Below, piece after piece: positions 26,630-38,798 of a stretch of 64,000 nucleotides of DNA. The notes beneath the pieces are model-generated. The model searched no databases. It was not told where the DNA came from and was given only the letters and a program-made list of their open reading frames with translations. Positions within the stretch are counted from its first letter, which is position 1, and each line of letters begins with the position of its first letter. The translations under genes were made by a program, and so were the position numbers. Source of the stretch: Alitta virens (lineage: Eukaryota > Annelida > Polychaeta > Phyllodocida > Nereididae); the NCBI GenBank assembly GCA_932294295.1, contig OW028575.1, forward strand, positions 19,038,058-19,102,057. The letters run 5' to 3'.

Positions 26630-28031
26630 CATACATGTTTTGATTCTGACTGTACATAAGGATCCCTATTGTGCCTCTTTTCACGGTTTATGTCCTGCAT
26701 GAAGAGGGAAAGATAAAACTCCTTGCCATGATCCACTCATATGGTGTCCCACATACCATCTTCAAGAACTGCTGCTCTGCAATATAATTTGAAAGTTTAA
26801 AATGATGTTAAAAATTAATCTGCAAAGAGGTCATTGGCCAATTCTGAAAGAACCAGAATGCAACATACCTGAGCACATTATCATAGATCGTAATGTTGTT
26901 TGTCAATGGCATGCTAGTATGTTTTACAATTTTGCTGCTGAAACCATCAACAGCTACAACATGAGTCACACCAAACATCACCAGCTTCTCATTTTGGTCA
27001 AGATGCAGTTTATGACCATAATATGAAGCATGATATGGAACAGGATTTGTGTTGCGGACTCGCTGAAATAAAAATTAAAATAATGTAGGACATAGAGGCT
27101 GGAGGCATTTTGTATTAATTTTGTTATTCATATCATCATTCTATAAATGTAAACTATTGACATCTTAAATTCTGTCTTTCCTGTTGATAAGTATGAGCCA
27201 TTTCATGCAGTGCCTTGCCCACTCTCTTCTCAGCAATTTTGAACCCTTGTGACGCCAAATAACCAGTCATCATTTTTTCGGCCATATGTGGGTCTAACCT
27301 GAAGGGTAAAAACAAAGATATACTCACTCTGAAAACAGGGAGCAACCAGAAGCTAGGGGTTTACAAGGTTTGGGAAAATATTGTATTCATTATAGAAAGA
27401 TGGCCATTAAACCCCCCGAAAGGCAGCACAATGCAGCAGTTCAGAGTTCTGCATACTCCAGAAACGGAACCAAAAAAAGAAATTCTGAATTGTGAGGGGT
27501 GTACAGTCCACTCTCATTTATCGGCTCACCTTCGTCTCCCATGCAGTTAACTGTGCATATAAATGAGGGAACCAGATAATTGAATATATATATATATATA
27601 AATGCACTCAGTAGGATTGTTCCCAGCCAACTGTGCGGGTAGCGAGGGAACCGGATAAGTGAGACCTGGATAAATGAGGGTCGACTGTATATATATATAT
27701 GAAAACAGGATTTTTGCAACATATTTTTCCATGTGCCAAACGTGTATGACAACTTGACATGTACCTGGGATATAGCTTGCGTCACCTTGACCTCGACAAT
27801 ATCTTGTGCTAGTGTTTGTGCTCGAGGGTTGATTCCATTGGCTGCACAGTACCTGCGAAGATTTGCTGCTGAAGATCCTCTTGTAACTCCTAATAGCTGC
27901 AGTGCACCTGAAATTTCTTGATAAGTCTTATCATCTAGTGTCATAGTGCCGGTGCAAAGCACGTGCCATGTCCACCAAAACAAATCCCCAGGGAGCAAAC
28001 TTTGCACTGCATGCCGGGAAATCAGGGCCAT
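26630..28031 (-). pseudogene. Integrase-core (rva_4-like) transposase gene, copy B, partial
   Basis: The first coding part (about 27765-28031) runs from a Met near 28031 through DKTYQEISGALQLLG to VKVTQAISQ and a GTACAT donor. Its Arg- and Asn-rich middle (NLRRYCAANGINPRAQ) looks like a helix-turn-helix. Later exons match copy A: about 27172-27301 (MMTGYLASQGFK), 26870-27064 (HLDQNEKLV) and 26634-26778. The exon with the last acidic residue is missing because the LINE at 22290-26572 took its place. The last exon also has a 7-bp deletion relative to copy A. Nonfunctional, but useful for rebuilding the exon layout of the family. Confidence 0.6.
27504..27687. mobile_element. pogo/Tigger-like MITE in copy B
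   Basis: The same element as 16110-16295, in the matching intron, flanked by TA (27502-27503, 27688-27689). It shares the CAGTCGACCCTC / GAGTGGACTG ends and the internal TA run. Confidence 0.8.
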
Positions 28032-28035
28032 TTTA

Positions 28036-28483
28036 TATATAAACTTTTATTGACAAAAACCATATCAAAAGATACATGTGTCAAGTTAAAACATCAAAAA
28101 CATCAAGTATGTACAATAGAATAGCAGAAAGAAAACTAAAGAAAGCAATGCAAGAATGATACAACATAAAGTTATAGTATATGTACACAATGAATATTTT
28201 AATATGCACCTTAATGTAAAAATCACATGTTAAAAAAATACTGATTGTTGAAGAGCTATGTATGTATAGTCTCTAAAATATTGTAATGTTTCTAGTACTT
28301 TCTACACATAAATACACATTGAACTGAGTCAATAAATAGTACGATAATTAAAAACAATCATCTCCTATAATATATAAAAATGTACAATATAGATGGAAAA
28401 AATAAAACATAAGAAGCACCAGTCACCGTACATTAATTACGAAGTACAGGACATAGCACCAACCACAAAAGCCATACAACACA

Positions 28484-28575
<92 letters not shown>

Positions 28576-30420
28576 CATGCACACACAAGCAGTGACATTC
28601 AGGGGGCCACTCGTCACCCAGGACCAGAGGTCATAGTCTCTTATATTATGTAAATTGGGAGACAATATCATTCATTTATTTTCAAGGAAACTCTGAGAAA
28701 CTGTCCTAGTGCCAAATTTACTGCTAGGGATTTACTGCTTAATAATTCCTGGAATTGGCTTTCTACACTCATATCCGTCAAAGCGTTTGTTTGTTCAAAT
28801 GCTACCTTGATAAGGGGCACTCTTGTTTCTTTCCATTTAAGGCAGATCATTAGACAGTGTAATTCATCTTCTACTAGTTGCAGGTTACATTTATCGTATA
28901 TACGTTCGTCAGGGGGGACATAGGGACGTTTATGCCTACCTAATTCTATATTCAAGTTATGGGAGCTAAGCCTGAATCTGGCAATGTTACAGTAAAATGA
29001 CTTTGGTAAACCTAGATTTAGGTAAGGTTCTATACGCATGTCTTTTTTAAATGTTTTATAAGTTCTTAGTTTGGGGTATTTATTTGTGCCATTGATTTCA
29101 GCAAAGAGATTAAACTGGGCTTTACTGTAGAGCATTGTTGGAACTTTGTCTATGTTTTGCAATTCATTTATGTTGTTATGCTGTATAACTTTCATTAGCC
29201 TACTATACCACAATGATCCCAAAGTTTTTAATTGCTTTTGAATGTCATAGCAGTTTTTCACCATAAGTGGGCAAATGTTGGAATTAAGTCTCTGTAAATA
29301 TTTGATAGCTGATACATGTTGTCTAACTATCAGAGGATATCTTCCAGTATCAGCTAAGATTCCTACTGTTGAGGTTTGGTTTCTAACACCTAGAATATTT
29401 TTCAAGAACTTTAACTGGATCTTTTCTACCTCATCTATCTTTTTATTACTAAACCACATTTCACTGTTATACTCTAGAATAGGGAGAACATGTGTGTCAA
29501 ACATCTTTAAAGCTAATTTAGGTGTCATGAAACCTACAGTTGTTTTTATGTTATCATTTAGCAAATGTAATGCTCTTTGTGCCTGAGTTGCTAGATTTTG
29601 GTACATCTTCGAGTGTATGTTACGAGAAGTACATAGTAAATGTCCAAGATACTTATATGTGTCGACAATTTCCAATTCTTGGTTCTCAAGCATAAATTTA
29701 CTGCAAGTTTTATTTCTTTTGTTAAAAATCATTACTTTAGTTTTACTTGTGTTCACAATTAGATGCCATTTTTGGCAGAATAATTGCACATTGCTCAGCA
29801 AGGTTTGCATTCCTGTATTACTTTCAGATAGTAGAACTAAGTCATCAGCATATACTAAGTGAGTGAAAGTATTTCCATTAACTTTAACACCATGATTTTG
29901 ATCTAGGAATTGATCTAAGTCAGCTAGGAAAAAGTTGAACAGCTTAGGGCTGATAATGCCTCCCTGCAACACACCATGTGTGCTGTCAATCTTTTCACCA
30001 AGTTGCCCTTCCCATCTAACACGTGCATTGGCTTTTGAGAACATACTCATAAGTATTTTGACTAGTTTTCCTCCAAATCCCTGCTTTAGTAGTTTGAAAT
30101 ACAGAAGGTCTCTATTAATGAAGTCAAAAGCCTTTGTGAAATCAATGAAAGTTACATACAATGGTTTCTTCGCCTGTTTTTGGTAAGAAGTAATGGTGTC
30201 TATAATAAATACATTATCAGTCGTCCTGCGATTTTTACGAAAACCAAATTGATTTTGGTCGTTAACATTAAGTACCTCACTTTGGAACACAAATCTCTCA
30301 TTTAGTATTGACTCAAATATTTTGCCCATACATGCCATCATTGTTAACTTACAATAGTTATCTGGTATATCACGTGAGCCCTTTTTATGCAGAGGTTGAA
30401 TTATACCCTCAGACCATTTG
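28036..30420 (-). mobile_element. 5'-truncated LINE with long open RT frame
   Basis: It is inserted in copy B between its subterminal region and gene. On the minus strand a single open frame covers about 30411-28668 (stop at 28668): HKKGSRDIPDNY, FIDFTKAFDFINRD (motif A), GVLQGGIISPK (motif B), LVYADDLVLLS (motif C), thumb YKYLGHLL, then FRLSSHNLNIELGR and CNL...EDELHCLMIC. The first codons of the open frame before about 30411 come from the host transposon. The endonuclease and ORF1 are missing. The 3' UTR holds an 85-bp AT microsatellite and ends CAATAAAAG plus TATA. The RT frame has no stop, so this copy is younger than the one at 22290. Confidence 0.85.
28487..28571. repeat. 85-bp uninterrupted AT microsatellite
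   Basis: About 42 AT units in a row within the 3' UTR of the LINE. The alternating tract is self-complementary and could extrude or slip; its length is likely to vary among individuals. Confidence 0.97.
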
Positions 30421-30876
30421 TAGAAGATCTGTATATTTGAAAATGGGATATCCATTTCTTATTTCGCTGATAAGTACAAATTGGAACTGGGTGTTTAATT
30501 ATCACCATTCTTCCAATTTTTGCATGAGTAAAACTGGTTATGGGATAATAAACCAATATTCATATTTTCAATTTGTGACAAGAGAAATTGAAAATGAAAA
30601 TCGAACCAATATCCCATTTTCAATTTGTATACTTACAAATAAATTGGATGTGGAACCAATTTTCAATTTCAATTTATACGTACGCAAATAGAAACGTGCT
30701 AATAAACCAATTTTCTATATTGTATGTATCCATGTAAGGTTGAAAATAAAACTTAACGGTAGATACAGCTGAACAATCTGAGTTTCTATTCGTAATATAG
30801 AAACAGCAAAATGTAATGGGTAGCTTTACCCATTACCCATTCAGATTTTCAAATGGGTAAAAGGAAATAAGTAGCT

Positions 30877-31250
30877 GGAATGAATAGAACACCAACATTT
30901 GTCAATGAATTGAGAGCAATATTTGCCAAACTTGCAGAACCAGTCATAGAAAAAACCCTTGAAGAAAGAATCTATGAGAATTGTAAAAACAGCAATGTAG
31001 AAGATACATTTATTTGCCTCTTTATATCTAGTGCCAATAATGTGAAAAGAATAGAGGTAAATAAAGAACTTAGTAAATATATTCCTGATTTTGATAATCT
31101 AGCCCTAACTGAACAGTTTCAAGCTATAATATCCAGCAAAGAAGCAGTTGTAATTAATGCTCTTGGCATATTTCTAAACCAGGTCCTCTAAACATATATA
31201 TTTTTCTAATGATTACTCTCACAAGCTATAAAACCAAATTCAACCCCCAA
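30877..31250 (+). mobile_element. 3' fragment of a LINE of the same family
   Basis: The open frame 30880-31191 reads as the extreme C-terminus of the LINE family seen at 22290 and 28036: compare its final INALGIFLNQVL with YALGNFLNKVM and NLALGQFLRV. It begins exactly at the terminal boundary of transposon copy B. No tail or duplication was identified. Confidence 0.65.
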
Positions 31251-31251
31251 T

Positions 31252-31907
31252 GTGTGACAGTGATGTAGTTATGTCAAGATAATGGTTACGTTATGTATTA
31301 CCACCAGGTGGCAGTAAATTAGTTATATAATTGTGTAGTAGCCACTAGGTGGCTCCAGGGGTCTTGGTGGGCATTCTGGTCAGTTGGATCAGTCACTTAT
31401 AGCCAGTCCATGGTCAGTGCCACATGTGTGGACTGACCAGTGCTTCTATTTTGTGTGCAGCCAAGTGCTGTTGAAGGTAACTAACTTTATGCTTTTATAT
31501 TATCGAATATGGTATTTCATAATTATTGGTCACAATTGTAAACTAATATTAATTAGGTTTCTCATTTAATTATTTGTAGTGACATGTGTAGTCCTATGGT
31601 TGACAAGCCACATGGGCACATGGTATACACATGGTATGGTTAACGAGATTCATTGTCAAGAGTCATGTATAATCTGCAACCTTTGCCTCTTAGGCCAGGT
31701 AATTACTAATAGTCAATTATTAAATATATTTATAATTATACTTTAAAGCATAGTTTCGAATGCTTTACTTAACAATGTTATTTCTTTTACAGGGTTTCAT
31801 CAAACATGTACATGTGATTATGTACAATAAATGGTTTTGAACCCACACCTTTCTAAGCCAATTAGTTTTTCTTCCGGAGACCAGCCTTATGCCGGCCTCT
31901 GGCACAC
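31252..31907 (+). other. LTR-like segment of uncertain nature
   Basis: The stretch begins TGTGACAG and ends GGCACACA. It contains an AAGGTAACT donor-like site (about 31476), a TTTTACAG acceptor-like site (about 31786) and AATAAA (about 31827), the arrangement of a solo LTR with a spliced leader. No 4-6-bp duplication is evident at the ends, so I keep this weak. Confidence 0.25.
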
Positions 31908-33100
31908 ATGTTTATCAAATCCTAAGTTTCAATCAAAGATGTGCACAAAATCATCTCGGAAACACACCAAATTACTTAAGTATTGCTTAATGCTGACTTG
32001 AAAGATTGAGTATACTGTGGCATGAAGTCCCGCTTCATGGATGACTCAAAAAGTTATTAACACGAGACTGATCCAAATGCAGCAAGCCTGTCCATTGGCT
32101 TATATATGGCTCCAACAATCTTAATATGTCATCAACTCTTCAGTGAGTGGGGCCATCTCTAGATGAATGGATTGGGTAAGTGAACAAAAATCCCCACTTC
32201 TCTTCACAAGGGCTTGTATTGTAAGCCTTGTACTATTTTGACTAACAGTGCTGGTATACACGAAAGGCTTTCAAGATAAGCATAGAAGAAGAAAAAAGGT
32301 GAGCAACTTTCATCAAAGATTCCTGCTCTCTAGAGGCCCTTATCTCTGCTGTATAGATGGAATGAGGTGTTCTTGCACAATAGTATCTGATGCTTGGACT
32401 CTTTAATTATGAGGTGAACTATGAAAACTGTTATCACATCCAGGGAGACATTAAAAAATTGAGACATTGCTCATTTCAAAACCTAAATTTTTATAATTGA
32501 TATTTAAAAGATTTTGTTATTTTATTAATTTAAAACAAAAATTCACAATCTGTAAAGCGATTTAGAGCTTTTTTTTTTAATGTATGAAATGCTTTATAAA
32601 ATAAATTATTATTATTTCTCAACATTCAGAACTTCCAAGTTCACTGGAATGTGACGTACAAATATACAGGAAATAGCTTGATATTTAAGTCATCTCAACC
32701 TGTCGGATCTAAGCAATATAGTTATGTCAAGAAGAGTCAAATAGTGTGTTTAACCAACAAGCCCAAAAACCTGGGGCCATGCAGAACAAGGATTTTGTCT
32801 CAGAAGACATCATGTTTTCACAACTGGTTTTGGAATATTTACAGGTTCACCAATTGACAGATGATCAGGATAACTGCCATCGTTCTGTTGTGAAAAATAA
32901 GATCAAGTTAACTAAACATTATGAGTGGTAAGCTTGAAAATAATCCTGGAGTCACCAAGTCTGCCAGAATAGGTTCATTGTCTCATTGTAAATACGTCCC
33001 TACATATTGCATATATACACTGATATAGTAAATTTACTTACTTGTAAAATAGGTTAACAACGGGACGCCGCCATCTTAGCCCTTCTCTTTAAATGTTTCA
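31908..33100. other. Non-coding stretch, nothing recognised
   Basis: AT-rich sequence with short open frames (for example 32651-32857) that match nothing I know and lack splice context. Confidence 0.4.
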
Positions 33101-33230
33101 TATTACTACTTCCGGCCGTTAGGCCAACGTCGTGGGGCTTGGCCAATAGCTAGCCACTTCCGGCCGCTTCCCGCCGAGAATTTGTATAAAGCAACCACCC
33201 TTGCTCATACAATCATTCGTCTTCTCATCA
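33100..33230 (+). promoter_or_regulatory. Putative promoter of the gag-like gene
   Basis: A GC-richer patch with repeated CTTCCGGCCG motifs (33112, 33158; ETS-like GGAAG core on the other strand) is followed by TATAAAG at about 33185 and a pyrimidine-rich start region about 30 bp downstream. The gag-like ATG follows at 33539. The position relative to that frame is the main support. Confidence 0.4.
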
Positions 33231-33538
33231 TCGTTTCTTCATATCGTTCATCTGCACTCTACTGGGAATCAATACGGACTGTTGCTGACAAGTTATTTGG
33301 ACTTCAAAAGCAGTCAACTTTACTGAATACTCCAACCTAGGCTTAGCTACCAAGCTGTCATCAAAGCACATCCGCCCAGGAAGCTTAACAGAAGAGTGTG
33401 AACAACAGGAAACAGTTGCAAAACAACATACGACCACTTGAGGTATATACTTATATTACGACATATTTCACAAATTCACGTAGGCATTCTCCCCAGATTT
33501 ACGAATACACTCATTAATCACAGTACAAAGTACCAAAT

Positions 33539-35441
33539 ATGGGTGGCAAGGGCCGAAGTTGTACTGCATGTGGCAAATCGTCCAGAGGTCATTCAGGCCG
33601 AATGGGACGGTACTGTGAACAAACAACTTCATATGGTATGTTTGAGTGTCTGTCAGAAGGGGTTGAGGATGCCACAGACGTGGTTAATTGTGAAAGAAAA
33701 CGTAATACAAACAGTGTCGTAAGAGAAGGCGAAAATTCAGCAGGGACCGGGCCACCAGTCAATTTACAGAGTCTAGTGCATCAGACAGGTTCGATAGGCT
33801 CGGCCCCAGCTCATGACGGTGAGAGGGGTTCAACCCCGCTCAATAGGCTGTCAGGTTTAGCCAACCCGGCTATTGAACATTTCCCAGAGTTATCTGGGGC
33901 AATGGGAGGGAATACAACTGATTACGGTTGGCATCCAGCCCATCCAGCTGACCAGGATGTTGAAAGGGGAGCAGTGGGGGGCACAGCCCTCGGAACCGGA
34001 TGGGAGAATGATTATCAGCAGTTTAACCATGGTACGGGGCCATTTTGGGCTACTGAACGTCAGAGAACCGATGCTCAAATGGAGGTACCTAATCTCGCCT
34101 CTACGATGAACTGGAGGACGCATGAGCAGCCCTACCGCCCGGGTGACGGACAATCGCAGCACCGTTTCGAGGAAATGCACCCACCCAACCACCCTACTAT
34201 CGGACGAGTGCCCAACCACCCAGCTGACGGACGACTGCCCAGCCACCCGTCAGATGGACGACCACCGCACACAGCACCATATACTGGAGCGTATCCAGCA
34301 ATGGAAGCAGTTATATGGGGCTCATCCAAGGACGGATTACGCTGACGGACGAATGCCCAACCGCCCTGCAGACGGACGGACGACCATCATACACAGCACC
34401 ATATACTGGAGCGTATCCAGCAATGGAAGCACAGTTATATGGGGCTCGTCCAAGGACAGATTACGCCCGGCAAGGCTTTGTAAACTTTGACGCTAATCAG
34501 TTCAGCCATCCGCCTCCACTGGCTCGTATGCCAAATCGCCTTCCTGCCAATTATGCGCAGGCTATGGAGGCTGAGTTCATTGAGGCCTGGCCCGGATACC
34601 ACGGCCAAGCAGTAGACAATGCTGTTCTAGGAACAGAGCATGTTCCAAGAAGAATACGTGATGCTGCTATCAGCGGTGAGTTCATCGACCTGATTGAATG
34701 TATAAATAACAATATAACAGAGACGGAAGAATTCCGTAGTTTTGTGGATGAATTTGGAAATTTGAGTTTTAAATGTCAAAGAACAAAAAAGGCAGTAAAC
34801 AGCGCCTTCCGCTGGATGGAGGCTTGGGGTGTTTACATATTGATTGTCTGTAAAGCCTATGGTTATAGCATACAACATCAGATGGTCTCATATCACTCAT
34901 TTATCCTTTCCCTATTCGCAAAATATAAATTACCATATGTAATAACATACAAGTTAGGCATAGGCAATTCTATGTAACCGAAGGTCACTAGAATTTGCCA
35001 GGCTGAATCACGAGCTTTATGTTACAACATTCGATGCGAACGCATTACGCAGTACTAACCGCTGTAATACATGCTCATCGGTCGATCATTCTCAGAATGA
35101 TTGCCCCTTTCGTGGAGCAAGGCAGGCCTCAGAACCGCCCAAATAAAAAAGAACAGATCAGTCAAGTGAAGTATGTCTCCTATACTAGCAGGGTCTCTGC
35201 AAGCCGAGCAGAAAGTGCAGAAGAAAGCACGTCTGCTTCGGATGCGGAGGGCCAGATGGGTTTAAGAGCTGTACCAAATGCAGCAAATCGAAACCTGCAG
35301 CCAGTTAGATATCTTGCTAAAAATTACTGGCAATTAATGTTGCCACCCATATTGATCATATCACAACTAACAATTCACCATCTACGTATAAGCTTTACCT
35401 TATATCAATCTAACTGTATAAGATTGAATCCAGAATTCTAA
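33539..35441 (+). pseudogene. Gag-like zinc-knuckle protein of a retroelement, decayed
   Basis: The ATG at 33539 opens MGGKGRSCTACGKSSRGHSG, a C-x2-C...H zinc motif of the kind found at the start of gag-like proteins of tyrosine-recombinase (DIRS/Ngaro-type) retroelements in invertebrates. A Pro/His/Asp-rich linker with repeated NHPADGR units follows. Then comes a helical capsid-like region (IRDAAISGEFIDLIECI ... WMEAWGVYILIVC, about 34640-34900) and a knuckle CNTCSSVDHSQNDC (about 35060). Frames change at about 34310, 34440 and 34960, so it is broken. A duplicated unit (34262-34470) carries a 2-bp deletion that explains one frame change. No RT or recombinase follows. The family call is from motif memory. 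Confidence 0.5.
34270..34480 (+). repeat. Tandem duplication, period 122 bp, inside the gag-like gene
   Basis: The block starting CACAGCACCATATACTGGAG occurs at 34270 and again at 34392. The first copy lacks two bases (GAAGCAGTT versus GAAGCACAGTT), which puts the downstream part of the gene out of frame with the upstream part. Confidence 0.9.
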
Positions 35442-35875
35442 ATAGTAAGATCACATGATCAATATATGCAGTATGTATGCAGAAGAAAACAAAATGTTAT
35501 AAAAATATTTTAAAAAATGTTACAAAATAGCATAAAAAATGTTACAAAATGTTACCATAAATTACAATTTATGTTTGCTTAATAGCCTTTCTGGTGTCCT
35601 CAAGAGCATACTGTATAAATGTCAAATCTATCTGTGTGTCACCTCTATTTCTTATTTATGTTCAGGGCCAAATAAATTGGCAGTGTGTCCAAACCTACTT
35701 CCGCTTTGACTTCTTGTTGTTAAACACTGACAGATAGAGTATTGCAGATCATATTGTCACAACATTAAAGTGTCCAAAGTAGAATCCTGAAGTGTGGACC
35801 CTAATAATTTCTAAAATTAAAAAATTAAAAGACGTGTTCATACTTCAGATTAGATAATAAAAATATAATAGCAAC
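35442..35875. other. Non-coding stretch between gag-like gene and DUF6589 gene
   Basis: AT-rich sequence with repeated TGTTACAAAAT motifs (about 35500-35550). No terminal repeat or exon is recognised. Confidence 0.4.
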
Positions 35876-35928
35876 ATGTCAGGATTTAGGAGAGAAAATC
35901 TTTTTTCTACAGGTAACTGTGTGTGTGC

Positions 35929-36091
35929 CTCATCAGCACCTGAGTGGGCTATGTAGAGGCTCTCTAGGGTTAGATTGATTATCTATAATTGGTAGTAGAA
36001 ACCAGAAGCATGTAAAAAATTTATAATTGTCTGCGTTAGATAGCTGGAGCAGCTTGTGCAATGCGCACGGTCCTGTTTTAGCCACTGGGGA
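35929..36091 (-). mobile_element. SINE-like element, family 2, fragment in coding exon
   Basis: It aligns with the middle of 15699-15957 and 45654-45895 but lacks both ends. It separates GNCV from GGLNVSQ of the DUF6589-type frame. Target duplications are not visible, so it may have been trimmed by later deletion. Confidence 0.75.
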
Positions 36092-38624
36092 TATGGTGGC
36101 CTTAACGTATCACAAGGTGTAATTTGTGCGAGTGACCAGGACAAATTACTCAATTTGAACAAGAAAGCTACTGCCTTCTACAAACAATGCCAAGATTCAA
36201 TGAATACATTTCAGCAAACATCCAGTGTGAAACGTTGTGCGGTTACATCAAGTCCTTACCAAGAGTTTACTCCAAGTAAACATGTACCCAAGAAGCTCGT
36301 ACTAAATGTTTCAACAAATCAAGCAGAAAGAAAGACAGTCATTAAAAAGAAATTGTTTCCCTCTACTCCAACATCCTCAGAAAAGGAAAATGAATCCAAC
36401 CATGACTTTCTTGTTCCCAAACAACAGAAATTATTACCACGGCCCGTACAGACTCCTGTATCTCCAATCGACCACTGTCTTGGTTTTACTCCCTTGTCAC
36501 ACACATCCATTGGGTTGAATCTCACTGTTATCAATCAGCTTATTAGGAGGCAAGATGAAGTCATCCCGGAACTGAGACAGACCAAGAAAGGTTATGTTTC
36601 TGCCCTAATGAAACCATATGGCAGCACGTCATACGAACAACTAGAGAACTTTAGTTGGGATAGCATTGTGCAAGAATTTAAACGCTACTTCCCTGTACTC
36701 TATGAGTTGGCACTTGCACTTATCTTACCCTCTGAGAAACGAGATGATGCTCAGGAACAACAAAGTGTCATGCCAAGGCTTGGTATGGTGTATGCTATTT
36801 GTGTTCAGAAGAGAGTGCATAATTTGTCTCTTGTACAGAGAATGGTTGCAACAATTCTGACTGAAGGACTGTGATGTTAAGGTAAGCAACTTGATAAAAC
36901 TGTAGCACCTTATAGCAAACCCTTGCCTTAAACTTACTTATATTTGCACCATAGGAAAACATATATAAAATGGTTCTCGTCAGACATGCTGATTGGTATT
37001 TTTGTAATAATATTAGAGATTGTGCCAATGTCAAACAGCTGGTTACTTAAATTTGGTAAAACATCTGGTCAGTAATTGACTGGTCATCATGTCAAATTTG
37101 TGAAATGAAAAATACTTGAGAATTTTTAGCAACATGCCTACTATGCAAACGTATTTATCTTTTTCTGATGTCTTTATATGATTTTGTCACTTTGATTAAT
37201 GAGTTGTTTTATTGGCTTCAGGTATTCGACCGTCTCGGACCCCCTTGGCATTAGTATCCGATATGAGACCAGTTTAGATCTAATTGAAGATTTAAAAGAA
37301 AATGGAGACGTCTTAATCATGCGAGCAATTAAGTCCAACCTACGGATTCGAATTTGTGGAGACAATATAAACTTTTGGGTCAAAGTGAGGAATGAAAATC
37401 GGCTTCACCATTCTCATATGGAGCACTACTTTGGTTCCATTGTCTTGGGCCATGATCTGAGCTTTCCAAGTTGCCAAAAAAATGTTCCTCAGAGAAGCTT
37501 AGAAGACATGACAGCTGCTGATTTATGTCTCAGTTTGTCAGAAATTGATCAACTGGTGGATGACTATGTATACATGGCTCACAAAATAGCTCTTCAATAT
37601 TTTCCCTGCTTTCAATTTCTGAAAGAGCATTTGCCCAACCATCTTGTTGATGAAAACATTGACATGATTCAGAAGAAGACCTTAGTAATTCCAACACCAG
37701 CTCTCCACAGAAATGAGAGCCATTATGGTGACATGGTTGAGATCATGAGAAACTACTCTCAGATGATTACCAGAGTATACCAAGCAGCTGGTTACAAAGA
37801 ACCACCTAACACGCACATTGGGGGAGATCTCCTGACAAGAGTAATGTTTTCTGGCAGCAAATTACTCCTGTTGAATGGTCAGACTTCCCAGGAACGGGTA
37901 GAATTTCTCAAGCCAATTTCGTCCGAGTTTTTTCATTTGGCAATGAAAATACTTGCTGTAATGTTCAAGCGTTTATACAACAAAGACAGTGGCAGTGAAC
38001 TTGGAACTATGAGGAATGCCCAAATTAGATTACAAAGAAATGATGTCAGCCCAGATGTGAAGATTTTATAATGAGGACAAAGACTTCATGTTAAATTATG
38101 TCCACGGGCACATTATTGAAATGATTCGTCATTACTTTAAGCTGGATGATATAAAGGACAGTTTGCCACCAGAAACTATGCCATCAGATCCATCAGTACA
38201 ATACAATTTATTTATTTATTTATTTATTTTTTTTTTTGGCTCAGATTAGAGTTTTCCCATTATTCAATAGGAGCTTCATTGTTGGTTTTCCTTAATTCAC
38301 AGGATCTTAGCTTCCCAACTCTTCTACCCTTTTTGTGTCCCCCATCAGTCGGGAGAGGAAAGTCTCAACCCATTCGAGGCTGGACACTAGGGCAGTTGCT
38401 CTAAGTACTTACTCTATAGCTTCTTCATCGCCCCTTGGGTGTTTTGTTGTGCATCTTTAAATTTATGATAGTGCGAGTTAGCTAGTATTTTTATAAGTAT
38501 GTAAGAATCACCCAAGGTTTTTGGTTTTTGCTCATTTAGTTGTTTATATTTATTTTTACCATAATTGTATGTAAAAGATATTTTTGTGATGTTATACCTT
38601 TTGTATGTATCATTTACTTTTAGC

Positions 38625-38745
38625 AGAGCACATTTTAATATGATTACTCTTTTTACCATGTCCAGAGTGCATTTTAGTATGTTCACTCGACAAAAACCTT
38701 TCATTATTTTATTTACCTCAGAGTACATTTTATTATGTTTACTCT
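38625..38745 (-). repeat. Three small hairpin repeats in LINE 3' region (fourth at 40154-40177)
   Basis: Copies at 38625-38650, 38664-38688 and 38720-38745 share a core CATTTTANTATG between short complementary arms. The third has arms AGAGTA/TACTCT. The second has GAGTG/CACTC, a paired change at the same position. The first and the 40154-40177 copy have weaker stems. Repeated stem-loops near a LINE 3' end could be RT recognition structures. Confidence 0.6.
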
Positions 38746-38798
38746 GTATACTCGGGTACCTTTGGGTACATTTTATTCCTCATCCTGACTCTTATTGT

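Larger units (their letters stand above)
26573..30876 (-). mobile_element. DNA transposon copy B, inverted relative to copy A, cut by LINEs
   Basis: It matches copy A in reverse orientation over 26573-28035 and 30421-30876, by eye at about 95% in exons. The 5' subterminal part (30421-30876) is separated from the gene by a LINE (28036-30420). Its 3' side is lost where another LINE ends at 26572. It keeps the first exon that copy A lacks. Confidence 0.75.

Noticed and set aside
28487..28571. CRISPR array or other prokaryotic repeat system
   Set aside because: All repeats are microsatellites or eukaryotic transposon parts; introns and SINEs exclude a prokaryotic origin.
28393..28671. Open frames of alternating Tyr-Ile
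   Set aside because: Produced by the 85-bp AT microsatellite in a LINE 3' UTR.
31252..31907. Confident solo LTR call
   Set aside because: TG...CA-like limits and splice/polyA-like signals are present, but no target duplication or second copy was seen; kept only as a weak feature.
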